NCBI RefSeq assembly: GCF_014196535.1
Contig: NZ_JACIDU010000013.1
Location: forward strand, 84,051-148,050
From: Allorhizobium borbori
GTDB taxonomy: Bacteria > Pseudomonadota > Alphaproteobacteria > Rhizobiales > Rhizobiaceae
DNA: 64,000 bases
Direction: 5' to 3'
The notes beneath the pieces were generated by a model. That model did not search any database, was not told where the DNA came from, and saw only the letters and a list, made by a program, of their open reading frames with translations. Both the position numbers and the translations under genes were made by a program. Below, piece after piece: positions 33,555-42,398 of this stretch; position 1 is the stretch's first letter, and the number at the start of each line of letters is the position of its first letter.

Positions 33555-34913
33555 TTACACCGTTCGAATGTAGGCGTCGTATTCGACGTCGGTTACGCGC
33601 AGCGAAAATTCAGCGATTTCCTGATCCTTGCAGGCCGTGTAGAGCGAGCGATATTGCGGCCCGAGCGCTGCATAGGCGAAGCTGGAGCGGGCGAAATTAT
33701 GCACCGCCTGAGCCCAGTTTGTCGGCAATGCCTCATGGGTCGCGCCGTGATCGTCGCCGCTGATGGCGCCGCCGGGGCGGATCTTTTCCTTCATGCCGGC
33801 AAGGGCTGCGGAGAGGATCATTGCCAGCACCAGATAGGGGTTGGTGTCGGCGCCGGCCACGCGGTGCTCGATACGGGTCGCGGGCCTTGAGGCCGTGATG
33901 ACGCGCACGGCGGCGGAGCGGTTGTCGAAGCCCCACGAGGCATAGGTGGGCGCATGTTCGGACGGCCGCAGGCGGCGATAGGAATTGGCATGCGGCGCAA
34001 AGATCGCCATGCTCGCTGCCATGTTGTCCAACAGACCGCCGACAGAATGCATCAGCGCCTCGGATGGCCCGTCCTCGCCCACATAGATGTTGCGGCCCAT
34101 CTCGTCGAGCATGGAGAAATGGACATGCATACCCGAACCGGCCTGCGTGCCGTAGGGCTTGGCCATGAAGGTGGCATCCAGCCCGTGGCGGCGCGCCACG
34201 CCTTTGACGATACGCTTCAAAAGAAGCGCATAATCGGCGGCGCGCAGCGGATCGGGAACGTGATTGAGATTGATTTCATACTGGCCGGGACCGTTTTCGC
34301 GCAATGTCGTGTCGGCAGCCACATCCTGCGCCCGGCAGGCGGCGGAAATATCGTGGAACACGGCCTCGAAATCCTGAAGTTCGGAAATCGAGAGAACCTG
34401 CGTCTGGCCGGTGTGCCAGCGGCCTTCACGGCTGTTGGGCGGGCGCACCGGATCGAGCGCCGAACGCACGGGGTCGATCAGGTAGAATTCCAGTTCGGTC
34501 GCGACCACCGGCGTCAGGCCCACCGCCTTGTAACGGGCCATGACCTGTTGCAGCAGATGGCGCGGATCGGCGAAATAGCCGGTGCCGTCGGTGTTTTTCA
34601 TGCCAAGCAGCACCTGCGCCGTCGGCCGCTGCAGCCAGGTGACGCGCGACAGGGTTTCGATGGCCGGAAAGCAGATGCCGTCCGGGTCGCCCGTGCCTTC
34701 GGCAAGGCCGGCGGCGTTCACGTCGCGGCCCCACACGTCCAGCGCATAGACGGAGCGGGGAATGGCCATGCCCTTGGTCAAAACGTCAAAGGCGCGCTCG
34801 CGGGGTATCCACTTGCCGCGCGGCATGCCGTTCACGTCGATGACAAAGGCTTCCAGCAGTTCGATATCAGGGTTCTGGTCGAGGAATTCTTTTGCTTTTT
34901 GGGCAATATCCAT
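33555..34913 (-). CDS. puuA: Glutamine-synthetase family ligase (second copy)
   Basis: A 452-residue glutamine-synthetase-fold ligase, N-terminus MDIAQKAKEFLDQNPDIELL. Motifs include VVATELEFYLIDP, GSGMHVHFSM, NSYRRLRPSEHAPTYASWG and EHRVAGADTNPYLVLA. It lacks the 30-residue basic extension of the copy at 3113-4552. The frame remains open for 24 codons upstream, but the ATG at 34913 starts the conserved region. Co-transcribed with the oxidase 3 nt downstream. By context it gamma-glutamylates putrescine or another amine; of the two modules this one looks closest to classical PuuA/PuuB. Confidence 0.83.
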   Translation of the reverse strand: MDIAQKAKEFLDQNPDIELLEAFVIDVNGMPRGKWIPRERAFDVLTKGMAIPRSVYALDVWGRDVNAAGLAEGTGDPDGICFPAIETLSRVTWLQRPTAQVLLGMKNTDGTGYFADPRHLLQQVMARYKAVGLTPVVATELEFYLIDPVRSALDPVRPPNSREGRWHTGQTQVLSISELQDFEAVFHDISAACRAQDVAADTTLRENGPGQYEINLNHVPDPLRAADYALLLKRIVKGVARRHGLDATFMAKPYGTQAGSGMHVHFSMLDEMGRNIYVGEDGPSEALMHSVGGLLDNMAASMAIFAPHANSYRRLRPSEHAPTYASWGFDNRSAAVRVITASRPATRIEHRVAGADTNPYLVLAMILSAALAGMKEKIRPGGAISGDDHGATHEALPTNWAQAVHNFARSSFAYAALGPQYRSLYTACKDQEIAEFSLRVTDVEYDAYIRTV

Positions 34914-35198
34914 TGGGCACCGGTTGTTGCATCCAATCGTTCCCCGGCGTTTCGTCCGCGCAAGGCGCAGCACGCATGAAGCCAAATGCGAAGGGCCGGC
35001 ACATTGCGCCGTCTTCAGTCATTCGAATGCCATGGGGAAGGGGCGCGGACCTTTGAAGTTTGGCCGTTCAGACGCCCGGAACGATCGGAAGAGGCTTGAG
35101 AAAAAGCGTCGTCCGTTCAGGTCGTTACGCTAATCGCCTGTCTCTGCGGCGTAGGTCAGAAAGCGTGGCATGAAGCCGGTCCCCTTGTTCTTGCGGCT

Positions 35199-35273
35199 GC
35201 CGGATAGGCTCCGCCAGCCGTTTCGTCCGCCGTCTTTGCGGACTTGGACGCTTTCAAGTCTGCCCCATCCGGC
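35199..35273. other. Structured intergenic element with alternative hairpins
   Basis: In the 389-nt spacer 34914-35302, GCCGGAT (35199-35205) pairs with ATCCGGC (35267-35273). Inside, GTCCGC/GCGGAC (35225-35243) and GACTTG/CAAGTC (35241-35260) form perfect but mutually exclusive hairpins. It could be an interspersed repeat, a 3' structure of the dadA-like gene, or a leader of the ligase operon. I see no gene in the spacer. Confidence 0.4.
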
Positions 35274-35302
35274 TGCGGAAAGCAACCGCAGTGCGGCAAA
35301 CC

Positions 35303-36556
35303 CTAAGGATTGAAGCGCTCGGCACGGAAGGCCGTGATGTCGATGACCGGCGTTTCGCCAAACATGGCTTCGGCAATGACACGGCCGGTAATCGGACCAA
35401 GCGTCAGGCCGTGATGGGCGTGGCCGAAGGCAAACCACAGGCCGGCGTGGCGCGGCGCCTTGCCGATGACCGGCAGCATGTCCGGCGTGCAGGGGCGCGA
35501 TCCCATCCATGGTTCGGCGTCCAGCCGTTCGGTGAGCGGGAAGATGGAGCGGGCGATGCGTTCGGCCTTTTCAAGCTGAACCGGTGTCTTCGGCGCGGTA
35601 CGAAGCGCAAACTCCGCCCCGGTCGTCAGGCGAATGCCCTTGGTCATCGGCGCAAGGAAATAACCGCGCTCGGCATCCATGGTCCAGCCGTTCAGCGTGG
35701 CATTGTCCTTGGTGCCGTAATGCATGTGGTAGCCGCGCTTGACGCCGAGCGGGAAGGAATAGCCAAGCCGCCCGGTAATGTCGTCCGACCATGGGCCGGT
35801 GGCGATCACCGCCTGCTCAGCCTCGATGATGCCGTCCTGTGTCACCACCTGCCAGCCTCTGCCGCTCGGGCCCGTCGCGAGGCTCGAGGCATCGCCGATC
35901 ACGAAGCGCCCGCCGAGATGCTTGAAGTGCTCGACATAGGCGAGTGTCAGGCCGCGCGGATCGAGAACCGAGGTGGGGTCGGTCCATTTCAGGCCGCCTT
36001 TGAAGACCGGCGCCAGATGGGGTTCTTCCGCCGCCAGTTCCTCCGAAGTCAGCGTCTGGAAGCCGATGCCGAATTCGCGCGACAGCTTGTCGGCCATCCG
36101 GAAATCCTCGTCGCGACGCGCCTCGGTGCGATAGGCTTCCTTCCAGCCCTTGCGGGCAATCAGGTGTTCGGCACCGGCGGCGGCGATCAGCGTGTCATGC
36201 TCGCTGACGCTCCGTTCGATCAGTGGAGCATACGAATGGGCAATGGTCTTGTGACGCTCGGGATTGGAATTCCACCAGTATCGGGCGAGGAACGGCGCGA
36301 CCGAAGGCAGGGCCGACCAGTGAAAGCGCGCGTCGATCTGGTCGTTGAATGCATAGCGGAACAGAACGTCGAGCCCCTGCGGGAAGGCATAGGGAAAGAT
36401 GCCCTCGCGCTGGATGAGGCCGGCATTGCCAAAGGAGGTTTCGAGCCCCGGTTCCTTCCGGTCGACCAGCACGACGGACTTGCCGCGCATCGCGAGTTGA
36501 AGGGCCGTCGAAACGCCAATAATGCCGGCTCCAAGGACGATTGCATCCGCTGTCAT
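35303..36556 (-). CDS. D-amino-acid dehydrogenase-like FAD oxidoreductase
   Basis: A 417-residue flavoprotein of the DadA family. AIVLGAGIIGVSTALQLAMR binds FAD at the N-terminus and LETSFGNAGLIQREGIFPYA matches the DadA segment after it. The C-terminus has PDMLPVIGKAPRHAGLWFAF, GHAHHGLTLGPITG. DadA-type enzymes deaminate D-amino acids to keto acids, passing electrons to the respiratory chain. The frame extends 37 codons upstream, but the conserved start is the ATG at 36556. It runs in the same direction as the ligase/oxidase pair but is separated by 389 nt. It could also act on another amine or hydroxyproline-type substrate. Confidence 0.8.
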   Translation of the reverse strand: MTADAIVLGAGIIGVSTALQLAMRGKSVVLVDRKEPGLETSFGNAGLIQREGIFPYAFPQGLDVLFRYAFNDQIDARFHWSALPSVAPFLARYWWNSNPERHKTIAHSYAPLIERSVSEHDTLIAAAGAEHLIARKGWKEAYRTEARRDEDFRMADKLSREFGIGFQTLTSEELAAEEPHLAPVFKGGLKWTDPTSVLDPRGLTLAYVEHFKHLGGRFVIGDASSLATGPSGRGWQVVTQDGIIEAEQAVIATGPWSDDITGRLGYSFPLGVKRGYHMHYGTKDNATLNGWTMDAERGYFLAPMTKGIRLTTGAEFALRTAPKTPVQLEKAERIARSIFPLTERLDAEPWMGSRPCTPDMLPVIGKAPRHAGLWFAFGHAHHGLTLGPITGRVIAEAMFGETPVIDITAFRAERFNP

Positions 36557-36715
36557 AATGAAAATCCAACTGCTTTTGAAATTTTGCTTGCGACAGGATG
36601 CCTCTCGCAGGGAGGCGGCGCAAACGAAAAATTTGACCGTTCGGGCAAAATGCGTGTTGCGTTGCAAAATGGTTGGCGATGCCGATATATCGACACCAAA
36701 TCAAGAAGGAAAGAA

Positions 36716-36744
36716 AAAGGGCGGCTTGTTGCCGCCCTTTCTTG
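36716..36744 (-). terminator. Terminator of the DUF475 gene
   Basis: AAAGGGCGGC (36716-36725) and GCCGCCCTTT (36731-36740) form a 10-bp perfect stem; on the minus strand TTTTTCTTTCC follows. It may work in both directions. Confidence 0.8.
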
Positions 36745-36749
36745 TCCCG

Positions 36750-37847
36750 TCAGTGCGTTGCACCCATCGCCTCTGCTTCCCGTTCCTTGCGGTTGTGCCG
36801 CACGGAGGCCCAGAAGGAGATGCCGATGAGGCTTGCGCCGCCGAGACCGGTGATGACTTCCGGAATGTGGGCAAGCGTCTGCACATACATGATGACCGAG
36901 AGGATGAGCACCGCGTAGAACGCGCCGTGTTCGAGGTAGCGGTATTCGGCCAGCGTACCCTTTTCCACCAGCATGATGGTCATGGAGCGAACATACATGG
37001 CGCCGATGCCAAGGCCGATAGCGATGATGAACAGGTTCTGCGTCAGCGCGAAGGCGCCGATCACGCCGTCGAAAGAGAACGAGGCGTCCAGCACTTCAAG
37101 GTAGAGGAACGCGCCGAAGCCGCCCTTTGCCCCGGTTGCCGCGATCGACTTCTGCGACATGTCGAGCAGGCCGCCCAGCACTTCCACGGCGAGATAGGTG
37201 ACGAGACCGTAGATCGCCGAGGTCATGAAGGTCACGGTGTCCTGTCCGTCGAGCAGGTTGGAGAACAACACGACGAGCAGGAGCACGATGCCGATTTCCA
37301 CGCCCTTGATCGTTGCGGCGCGCGCCATCTTGCTTTCGAGCCACTGGATCCAGTGCACATCCTTCTCATGGTCGAAGAAGTAGGTCAGGCCGACCATCAT
37401 CAGGAACGTGCCGCCGAAGGCTGCGATCGGCAGGTGGGCATCGGTCATGATACGGGCATATTCCTCCGGCTTGGCGGCGGCCAGAACCAGAGCCTCCCAA
37501 GGGCCGATCTTGGCGGCGATGGCCACGATGGCGAGCGGGAAGATGATGCGCATGCCGAACACGGCGATGATGATGCCCCAAGTCAGGAACCGGTGCTGCC
37601 ACTCGGGCGTCATGTCCTTGAGTTTGTTGGCGTTGACGATCGCGTTGTCGAAGGACAGCGAGATTTCGAGAACGGCGAGCACGACGCAGATGAAGAACAC
37701 CGTGCCCATGCCGGCCAGCGTGCCGGTGGACGACCAACCGAGCCAGGCGCCGAGCGCAAGGCCGATGGCGGTGAAGGCGAAGGCCCAGGTAAAGTAGCTG
37801 AGCGTGGACTTGTGGGCCGCTGATTGCGGGTTGGATGACAGGCTCAT
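36750..37847 (-). CDS. DUF475 (TerC/Alx superfamily) integral membrane protein
   Basis: A 365-residue inner-membrane protein with about nine hydrophobic segments. VLAVLEISLSFDNAIVNANK (about residues 57-76) and EVLDASFSFDGVIGAFALT (about 245) are the twin acidic SxSFDxxI motifs that define the TerC/DUF475 group. These proteins are linked to metal-ion (notably manganese) export or tellurite resistance; for DUF475 the substrate is not established. The start at 37847 follows GGAGGTCAG. Upstream on the same strand is a strongly structured leader (38072-37988), suggesting RNA-level control. No partner gene is adjacent. Confidence 0.85.
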   Translation of the reverse strand: MSLSSNPQSAAHKSTLSYFTWAFAFTAIGLALGAWLGWSSTGTLAGMGTVFFICVVLAVLEISLSFDNAIVNANKLKDMTPEWQHRFLTWGIIIAVFGMRIIFPLAIVAIAAKIGPWEALVLAAAKPEEYARIMTDAHLPIAAFGGTFLMMVGLTYFFDHEKDVHWIQWLESKMARAATIKGVEIGIVLLLVVLFSNLLDGQDTVTFMTSAIYGLVTYLAVEVLGGLLDMSQKSIAATGAKGGFGAFLYLEVLDASFSFDGVIGAFALTQNLFIIAIGLGIGAMYVRSMTIMLVEKGTLAEYRYLEHGAFYAVLILSVIMYVQTLAHIPEVITGLGGASLIGISFWASVRHNRKEREAEAMGATH

Positions 37848-37987
37848 CGGCTGACCTCCCGGAATTCAGGGGAAAGGGCAGGGACAAACGAAAAAGGCAC
37901 GCGGCCCGAGGCGCGCATGCGAAGCATGTTGCTTATGGTCATGGCAGACAATATCCGCCGGCTTATTTGCAGGCGGTACCGACATCA

Positions 37988-38072
37988 CGAGAGCGCCGTA
38001 AAAACTCTCGCCAGAGGGGCCCGGCACCAGGGTTCCATCCGCCGCGCTGTCGTACTGCGGCGGTAGCCTCTG
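37988..38072 (-). ncRNA. Candidate structured leader RNA of the DUF475 gene
   Basis: Read on the minus strand, CAGAGG (38072-38067) pairs with CCTCTG (38017-38012). This encloses a hairpin CCGCCGC/GCGGCGG (38063-38057 with 38045-38039) and a smaller CCC/GGG arm, and is followed at once by CGAGAG/CTCTCG (38010-38005 with 37993-37988). All four helices have exact complementarity. It ends about 140 nt before the DUF475 start. TerC/Alx relatives are often controlled by the yybP-ykoY manganese riboswitch, but I do not see that motif's conserved GGGGAGUAGC. The element could also read on the plus strand. The rest of spacer 37848-38206 shows no gene. Confidence 0.4.
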
Positions 38073-38206
38073 TTAATTGTATCAGCTTCGGCCTTTCGTC
38101 AAGGGCAGGAAGTTCTTTACATCGTCGCTTCTTCCCGCATGAATAGACTTTGAAATCGGCGGTACTGCTTTGAGCGGCTCCGCCCCGGGGATGAAGGACT
38201 GCAAGC

Positions 38207-39565
38207 ATGGCTGAAACGATGACCCTCAGAGCGCTGGCAAAAGATCTGGCCACGGGCCGTACCAGCGCCCGCAAGCTGGTGCGCGAATGCCTCGACCGGA
38301 TTGCCGATCCGGAGGGTGAGGGCGAGCGTGCCTTCATCAAGGTTCATTCCGAACATGCGCTGGTAGCCGCCAGCGCCATCGACCAGATGCGCGAGGCCGG
38401 CATTGCGCCGTCGCCCTTTGCCGGCATTCCGATCTCGATCAAGGATCTCGCTGATATCGCCGGCGACGTGACGACCGCCGGCTCCACGGCGCTGGCAGAT
38501 GCCGAGCCGGCCGAGGTTGATGCGCCGGTCGTTGCCCGGTTGCGCGCCGCCGGTTTCATCGTCATCGGCCGCACCAACATGACAGAGTTCGCCTTTTCGG
38601 GCATCGGCATCAATCCGCATTATGGTACGCCGGCGGCGCCCTTCGATCGTGTAACCCGCCGCATTCCCGGCGGTTCGTCCTCCGGGGCCGCCGTTTCGGT
38701 GGCCGATGGCATGGCCGCCATCGGCATCGGTTCGGATACCGGCGGCTCCTGCCGCATCCCGGCCGCTCTTTGCGGTGTCGTCGGCTACAAGCCTACAGCC
38801 TCCACCGTGCCGCGCGAAGGCGTGGTGCCGCTCTCGACCACGCTCGATTCCATCGGCCCGCTGGCCAATTCCGTCGAATGCGCGCGCATCGTGCACAATA
38901 TACTCGCCGGCCTGCCGGTGGGCGAGGGGAAGGTCTCCACGCTGAAGGGCATGCGCATCGCCGTGCCGCAGACGGTGATGCTCGATGGGCTGGATGCCCA
39001 TGTCCAGCAATGTTTCGACCGGGCGCTGCATGCGCTGTCGCAGGCCGGTGCGCTCGTCACCCATCTGCCGCTCAAGGAGTTTGCACTGGTGGCGGCCATC
39101 AACGCCAAGGGCGGCTTCTCCGCTGCCGAGGCCTGGTCCTGGCATCGTGAACACGACATCATCGAACGGCAGGCGGCGAAATACGATCCGCGCGTCCTCG
39201 CCCGTCTCGTCAAGGCGAAGGACCAGACCGGCGCCGATTACGTCGATGCACTGAAGCTGCGCGCCGCGCTGATTTCCGGTGTCGAGGCGGCGATTGCCTC
39301 CTATGACGTTCTGGCCATGCCCACGGTGCCCATCGTGCCGCCGGCGATTGCCGCGCTGGAGGAGAACCTCGATCTCTTCACCCACGTCAACCAGACGATG
39401 CTGCGTAATCCGGCGGTGGTGAACATGTTCGACGGCTGCGCCATTTCGCTGCCGATGCACCGGCGCGGCGAGGCGCCGGCGGGTCTGATGCTGGCCGCAG
39501 CCGGGGGCCGCGACGCCGCTCTCTTCGCCCATGCGGCGGCAATCGAGACGGTGCTTGCGGTTTGA
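38207..39565 (+). CDS. Amidase (amidase-signature family)
   Basis: A 452-residue amidase-signature hydrolase. The catalytic Ser-cisSer-Lys elements are visible: Lys in [14 protein letters not shown] (about residue 78) and the serines in [19 protein letters not shown] and [15 protein letters not shown], followed by GYKPT. It probably deamidates a small amide; GatA is unlikely because no gatB/gatC are present and the C-terminus differs. An AAGGA site precedes the ATG at 38207. It is followed by the ribosomal protein operon 145 nt downstream. The substrate cannot be told from sequence. Confidence 0.85.
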   Translation: MAETMTLRALAKDLATGRTSARKLVRECLDRIADPEGEGERAFIKVHSEHALVAASAIDQMREAGIAPSPFAGIPISIKDLADIAGDVTTAGSTALADAEPAEVDAPVVARLRAAGFIVIGRTNMTEFAFSGIGINPHYGTPAAPFDRVTRRIPGGSSSGAAVSVADGMAAIGIGSDTGGSCRIPAALCGVVGYKPTASTVPREGVVPLSTTLDSIGPLANSVECARIVHNILAGLPVGEGKVSTLKGMRIAVPQTVMLDGLDAHVQQCFDRALHALSQAGALVTHLPLKEFALVAAINAKGGFSAAEAWSWHREHDIIERQAAKYDPRVLARLVKAKDQTGADYVDALKLRAALISGVEAAIASYDVLAMPTVPIVPPAIAALEENLDLFTHVNQTMLRNPAVVNMFDGCAISLPMHRRGEAPAGLMLAAAGGRDAALFAHAAAIETVLAV

Positions 39566-39710
39566 TCCGATTCAACCGTTGCACTTTTGTGACTTCGCGT
39601 TTATAAGCCGCCCGTTCGAACGGCCCGGCAGGGCATGCCGTGGCCGTTTTCAATGCTCGGCAGATCCGGTTTCGTCACCGGTTCAGCCCACACAAGAACG
39701 GAGTAGCAAA

Positions 39711-39914
39711 ATGCCCAAGATGAAGACGAAGTCTGCCGCCAAGAAGCGGTTCAAGATCACGGCCACCGGCAAGGTGCTGGCAGCCGCTGCCGGCAAGCGC
39801 CACGGCATGATCAAGCGTACCAACAAGTTCATCCGCGATGCTCGCGGCACGATGGTTCTGGCCGAGGCTGATGCCAAGAAGGTCGTCAAGAACTACCTGC
39901 CGAACGGTCTCTAA
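39711..39914 (+). CDS. rpmI: 50S ribosomal protein L35
   Basis: A 67-residue, highly basic ribosomal protein. [20 protein letters not shown] is the family N-terminus and [14 protein letters not shown] the conserved centre. The start at 39711 follows GGAG. It is paired with rplT 36 nt downstream, the usual L35-L20 operon. infC, which precedes this pair in many bacteria, is absent here. Confidence 0.97.
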   Translation: MPKMKTKSAAKKRFKITATGKVLAAAAGKRHGMIKRTNKFIRDARGTMVLAEADAKKVVKNYLPNGL

Positions 39915-39950
39915 GACCCGTCGCCCAACGAGCAATAAGGAGATCATGAT

Positions 39951-40355
39951 ATGGCTCGCGTAAAACGTGGCGTTACTTCCCGCGCCAAGCACAAGAAGGT
40001 TCTGAAGGCTGCTGAAGGCTTTTACGGCCGCCGCAAGAATACGATCCGCGCCGCCAAGGCTGCGGTTGACCGTTCGCGTCAGTATGCAACCCGCGACCGT
40101 AAGGTCAAGAAGCGCAACTTCCGCGCCCTGTGGGTTCAGCGTATCAACGCTGCCGTCCGCGAATTCGGCCTGACCTATGGCCGCTTCATCGATGGTCTGA
40201 ACAAGGCTGGCATCGAAGTCGACCGCAAGGTCCTCTCCGACCTCGCCATTCATCAGCCGGAAGCCTTCAAGGCTCTGGTCGATGCTGCCAAGAAGGGCCT
40301 TGAGTACCTCAAGGAAGCCGGTTCGGCCAACGAGTTTGAAGCTGCGGTCAAGTAA
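39951..40355 (+). CDS. rplT: 50S ribosomal protein L20
   Basis: A 134-residue early-assembly 23S rRNA-binding protein. [20 protein letters not shown] and [19 protein letters not shown] are diagnostic. Length is slightly long because of the C-terminal extension common in alphaproteobacteria. A TAAGGAG site precedes the ATG. A strong terminator follows at 40383-40413. Confidence 0.97.
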   Translation: MARVKRGVTSRAKHKKVLKAAEGFYGRRKNTIRAAKAAVDRSRQYATRDRKVKKRNFRALWVQRINAAVREFGLTYGRFIDGLNKAGIEVDRKVLSDLAIHQPEAFKALVDAAKKGLEYLKEAGSANEFEAAVK

Positions 40356-40382
40356 ACCGCGCTTTTCAGACGCTTCATTGAA

Positions 40383-40413
40383 GAACCCGCGTCCGAAAGG
40401 CGCGGGTTCTTTC
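40383..40413 (+). terminator. Terminator after rplT
   Basis: GAACCCGCG (40383-40391) pairs with CGCGGGTTC (40401-40409), followed by TTTCGTTT. Confidence 0.8.
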
Positions 40414-40428
40414 GTTTGTGCGCTGGGC

Positions 40429-41301
40429 ATGTCGCGGGGAGGCGGCGTTTTGGAAACAGGACAACTTTCATCCATTCCCGATGTGAGCGACGCCGACATC
40501 GCGCTGCTGGTGGCTGGCCTTGCCGACGCCAGCCGGCGGGTGCAGCGCGTCGAGCTTTCGCGTCGCACCGTCTGGATCAAGCGCTACGGCACGGAAGGCG
40601 CCATTTTCTGGCAGCGGCTCTATGCGCCGCTCACCCGCTTTTTGCCCGCCGCCTTCCGGCTGGCCCCGCGCCGCACGCCGGCCGGCATGATCCGTCAGGA
40701 AGAGGCCCGCATTGCCCGTTTCGCGGCGAAGGGCTTTTCCGTGCCCGTCGTGCTCTACAGTTCGCCGACGGCGCTCATCCTGTCCGATACCAGCCCTTCC
40801 GTGGAGAACAAGCTTCGGGCGCTGAGGGACGAGCAACCAGCGGTGCATGAGGCGCTTCTCGTGGCCTGCGCCGCCGAACTCGGGCGATTGCACGCGGCAG
40901 GACTCTGCCATGGCCGCCCGCATCCGCGTGACATGACGGTGATCGATGGCCGTATCGGCTTCATCGATTTCGAGGAGGAGCCGGAGGCGGTCATGCCACG
41001 GGCCATGGCGCAGGCGCGTGACCTCTGGGTGCTGTTTTTCCAGCTCGCCACCCGCTCCATTGAGGGCGAGGCGACGCTTGAACGCGCCTATCAAGCCTGG
41101 ACGGCGGAAGCACCCGCCGGGGCAAAGGCGGAACTTCGGTCGCTGATACGCTTCGCCGCGCGATTTTTGCCCTTTGCCCGGTTGATTGGCCGCGTGCGTA
41201 TGGGTAGTGATCTGCGACGTTTCATCGTGGCTACCGGTTATCTTCAAAAGGCCATCGGGCAAGACAGCGTACCGGTCGGCAAGGCAGGATTAAATGACTG
41301 A
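40429..41301 (+). CDS. Protein-kinase-fold protein between rplT and pheS
   Basis: A roughly 290-residue protein with features of a small kinase of the lipopolysaccharide-kinase/RIO-like type: a lysine strand [10 protein letters not shown], an alpha-C-like [16 protein letters not shown], the catalytic-loop-like [18 protein letters not shown] and the DFG-like [10 protein letters not shown]. The usual HxDxxxxN is changed to HGRPHPRD, so activity is uncertain. The ATG at 40429 has no ribosome site; the in-frame TTG at 40450 follows GGGGAGG and may be the real start. It overlaps pheS by 8 nt, so the two are translationally coupled. Substrate unknown; a sugar or lipid target is possible. Confidence 0.7.
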   Translation: MSRGGGVLETGQLSSIPDVSDADIALLVAGLADASRRVQRVELSRRTVWIKRYGTEGAIFWQRLYAPLTRFLPAAFRLAPRRTPAGMIRQEEARIARFAAKGFSVPVVLYSSPTALILSDTSPSVENKLRALRDEQPAVHEALLVACAAELGRLHAAGLCHGRPHPRDMTVIDGRIGFIDFEEEPEAVMPRAMAQARDLWVLFFQLATRSIEGEATLERAYQAWTAEAPAGAKAELRSLIRFAARFLPFARLIGRVRMGSDLRRFIVATGYLQKAIGQDSVPVGKAGLND

Positions 41302-42376
41302 ACTCACCAATTTGCAGAATGAGCTTCTGGCGGCAGTCGCGGGTGCCGGAGACGAAGCCGCCATCGAGGCCGTGCGCGTCGCCGCACTCGGCAAGAAGGG
41401 CTCGGTTTCGGAACTCCTGAAGACGCTGGGCGCGATGACGCCGGAAGAGCGCCAGACCCGTGGCGCCGCCATCAACGCCCTGAAGGCCGAAGTCACAGAC
41501 GCGATCGCCGCCCGCAAGGCCGAGTTGAAGGACGCCGCCATTGCCGCGCGCCTGAAGGCCGAAACGCTGGATGTGTCGCTGCCCGTGCGCTCCTCGCCCG
41601 CCGAGCGCGGCCGTATCCATCCGATCAGCCAGATCGTCGACGAGATCACCGCCATCTTCGCCGACATGGGCTTCTCCATCGCCGAAGGTCCGGATATCGA
41701 GACCGACTATTACAACTTCACGGCGCTGAATTTCCCGGAGGGTCACCCGGCCCGCGAAATGCACGACACCTTCTTCTTCAATCCGGACGAGAAGGGTGAG
41801 CGCAAGGTTCTGCGCACCCACACCTCGCCGGTGCAGGTGCGCACCATGGAAGCGCAGAAGCCGCCGATCCGCATCGTCATTCCCGGCAAGACCTATCGCC
41901 AGGACAGCGACGCTACCCACTCGCCGATGTTCCATCAGGTCGAAGGTCTGGTGATCGACCGCAAGGCCCATGTCGGCAACCTGCGCTGGGTGCTTGAAGA
42001 ATTCTGCAAGGCCTTCTTCGAAGTGCCGTCCGTCACCATGCGCTTCCGTCCGTCCTTCTTCCCCTTCACGGAGCCGTCCTTCGAGGTCGATATCCAGTGC
42101 GACCGCTCCGGCGGTCAGGTGAAGTTCGGCGAAGGCAATGACTGGATGGAAATCCTCGGCTGCGGCATGGTTCACCCGAACGTGCTCAAGGCCGGTGGCC
42201 TCGATCCCGACGAATTCCAGGGCTTTGCCTGGGGTATGGGCCTCGACCGCATTGCCATGCTGAAATACGGAATGCCCGACCTGCGCGACTTCTTCAACGC
42301 CGACGTGCGCTGGATGAACCACTACGGCTTCCGCCCGCTCGACATGCCGACCCTGTTTGGCGGCCTGAGTGCTTGA
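41294..42376 (+). CDS. pheS: Phenylalanine-tRNA ligase alpha subunit
   Basis: A 360-residue class II synthetase subunit charging tRNA-Phe as an alpha2beta2 enzyme with PheT. An N-terminal coiled coil (residues 1-90) precedes the catalytic core with [30 protein letters not shown] and the motif 2/3 segments [14 protein letters not shown] and [17 protein letters not shown]. It overlaps the kinase-fold gene and precedes pheT by 22 nt. No tRNA-like leader or leader peptide rich in Phe is visible upstream. Confidence 0.97.
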   Translation: MTELTNLQNELLAAVAGAGDEAAIEAVRVAALGKKGSVSELLKTLGAMTPEERQTRGAAINALKAEVTDAIAARKAELKDAAIAARLKAETLDVSLPVRSSPAERGRIHPISQIVDEITAIFADMGFSIAEGPDIETDYYNFTALNFPEGHPAREMHDTFFFNPDEKGERKVLRTHTSPVQVRTMEAQKPPIRIVIPGKTYRQDSDATHSPMFHQVEGLVIDRKAHVGNLRWVLEEFCKAFFEVPSVTMRFRPSFFPFTEPSFEVDIQCDRSGGQVKFGEGNDWMEILGCGMVHPNVLKAGGLDPDEFQGFAWGMGLDRIAMLKYGMPDLRDFFNADVRWMNHYGFRPLDMPTLFGGLSA

Positions 42377-42398
42377 TGAGCGCCTGAGGAGATAGATC

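Noticed and set aside
37988..38072. Assignment as a yybP-ykoY manganese riboswitch
   Set aside because: The gene family fits, but the conserved GGGGAGUAGC and the partner CAUACUC-like segment are absent on both strands, so I kept only an unassigned structured leader.
38207..39565. GatA subunit of the amidotransferase
   Set aside because: No gatB or gatC nearby, and the C-terminal half does not show GatA-specific blocks; a generic amidase is safer.
41200..41300. A T-box, Phe leader peptide or other attenuator before pheS
   Set aside because: pheS overlaps the upstream coding gene, leaving no room for a leader, and no Phe-rich short frame is visible.
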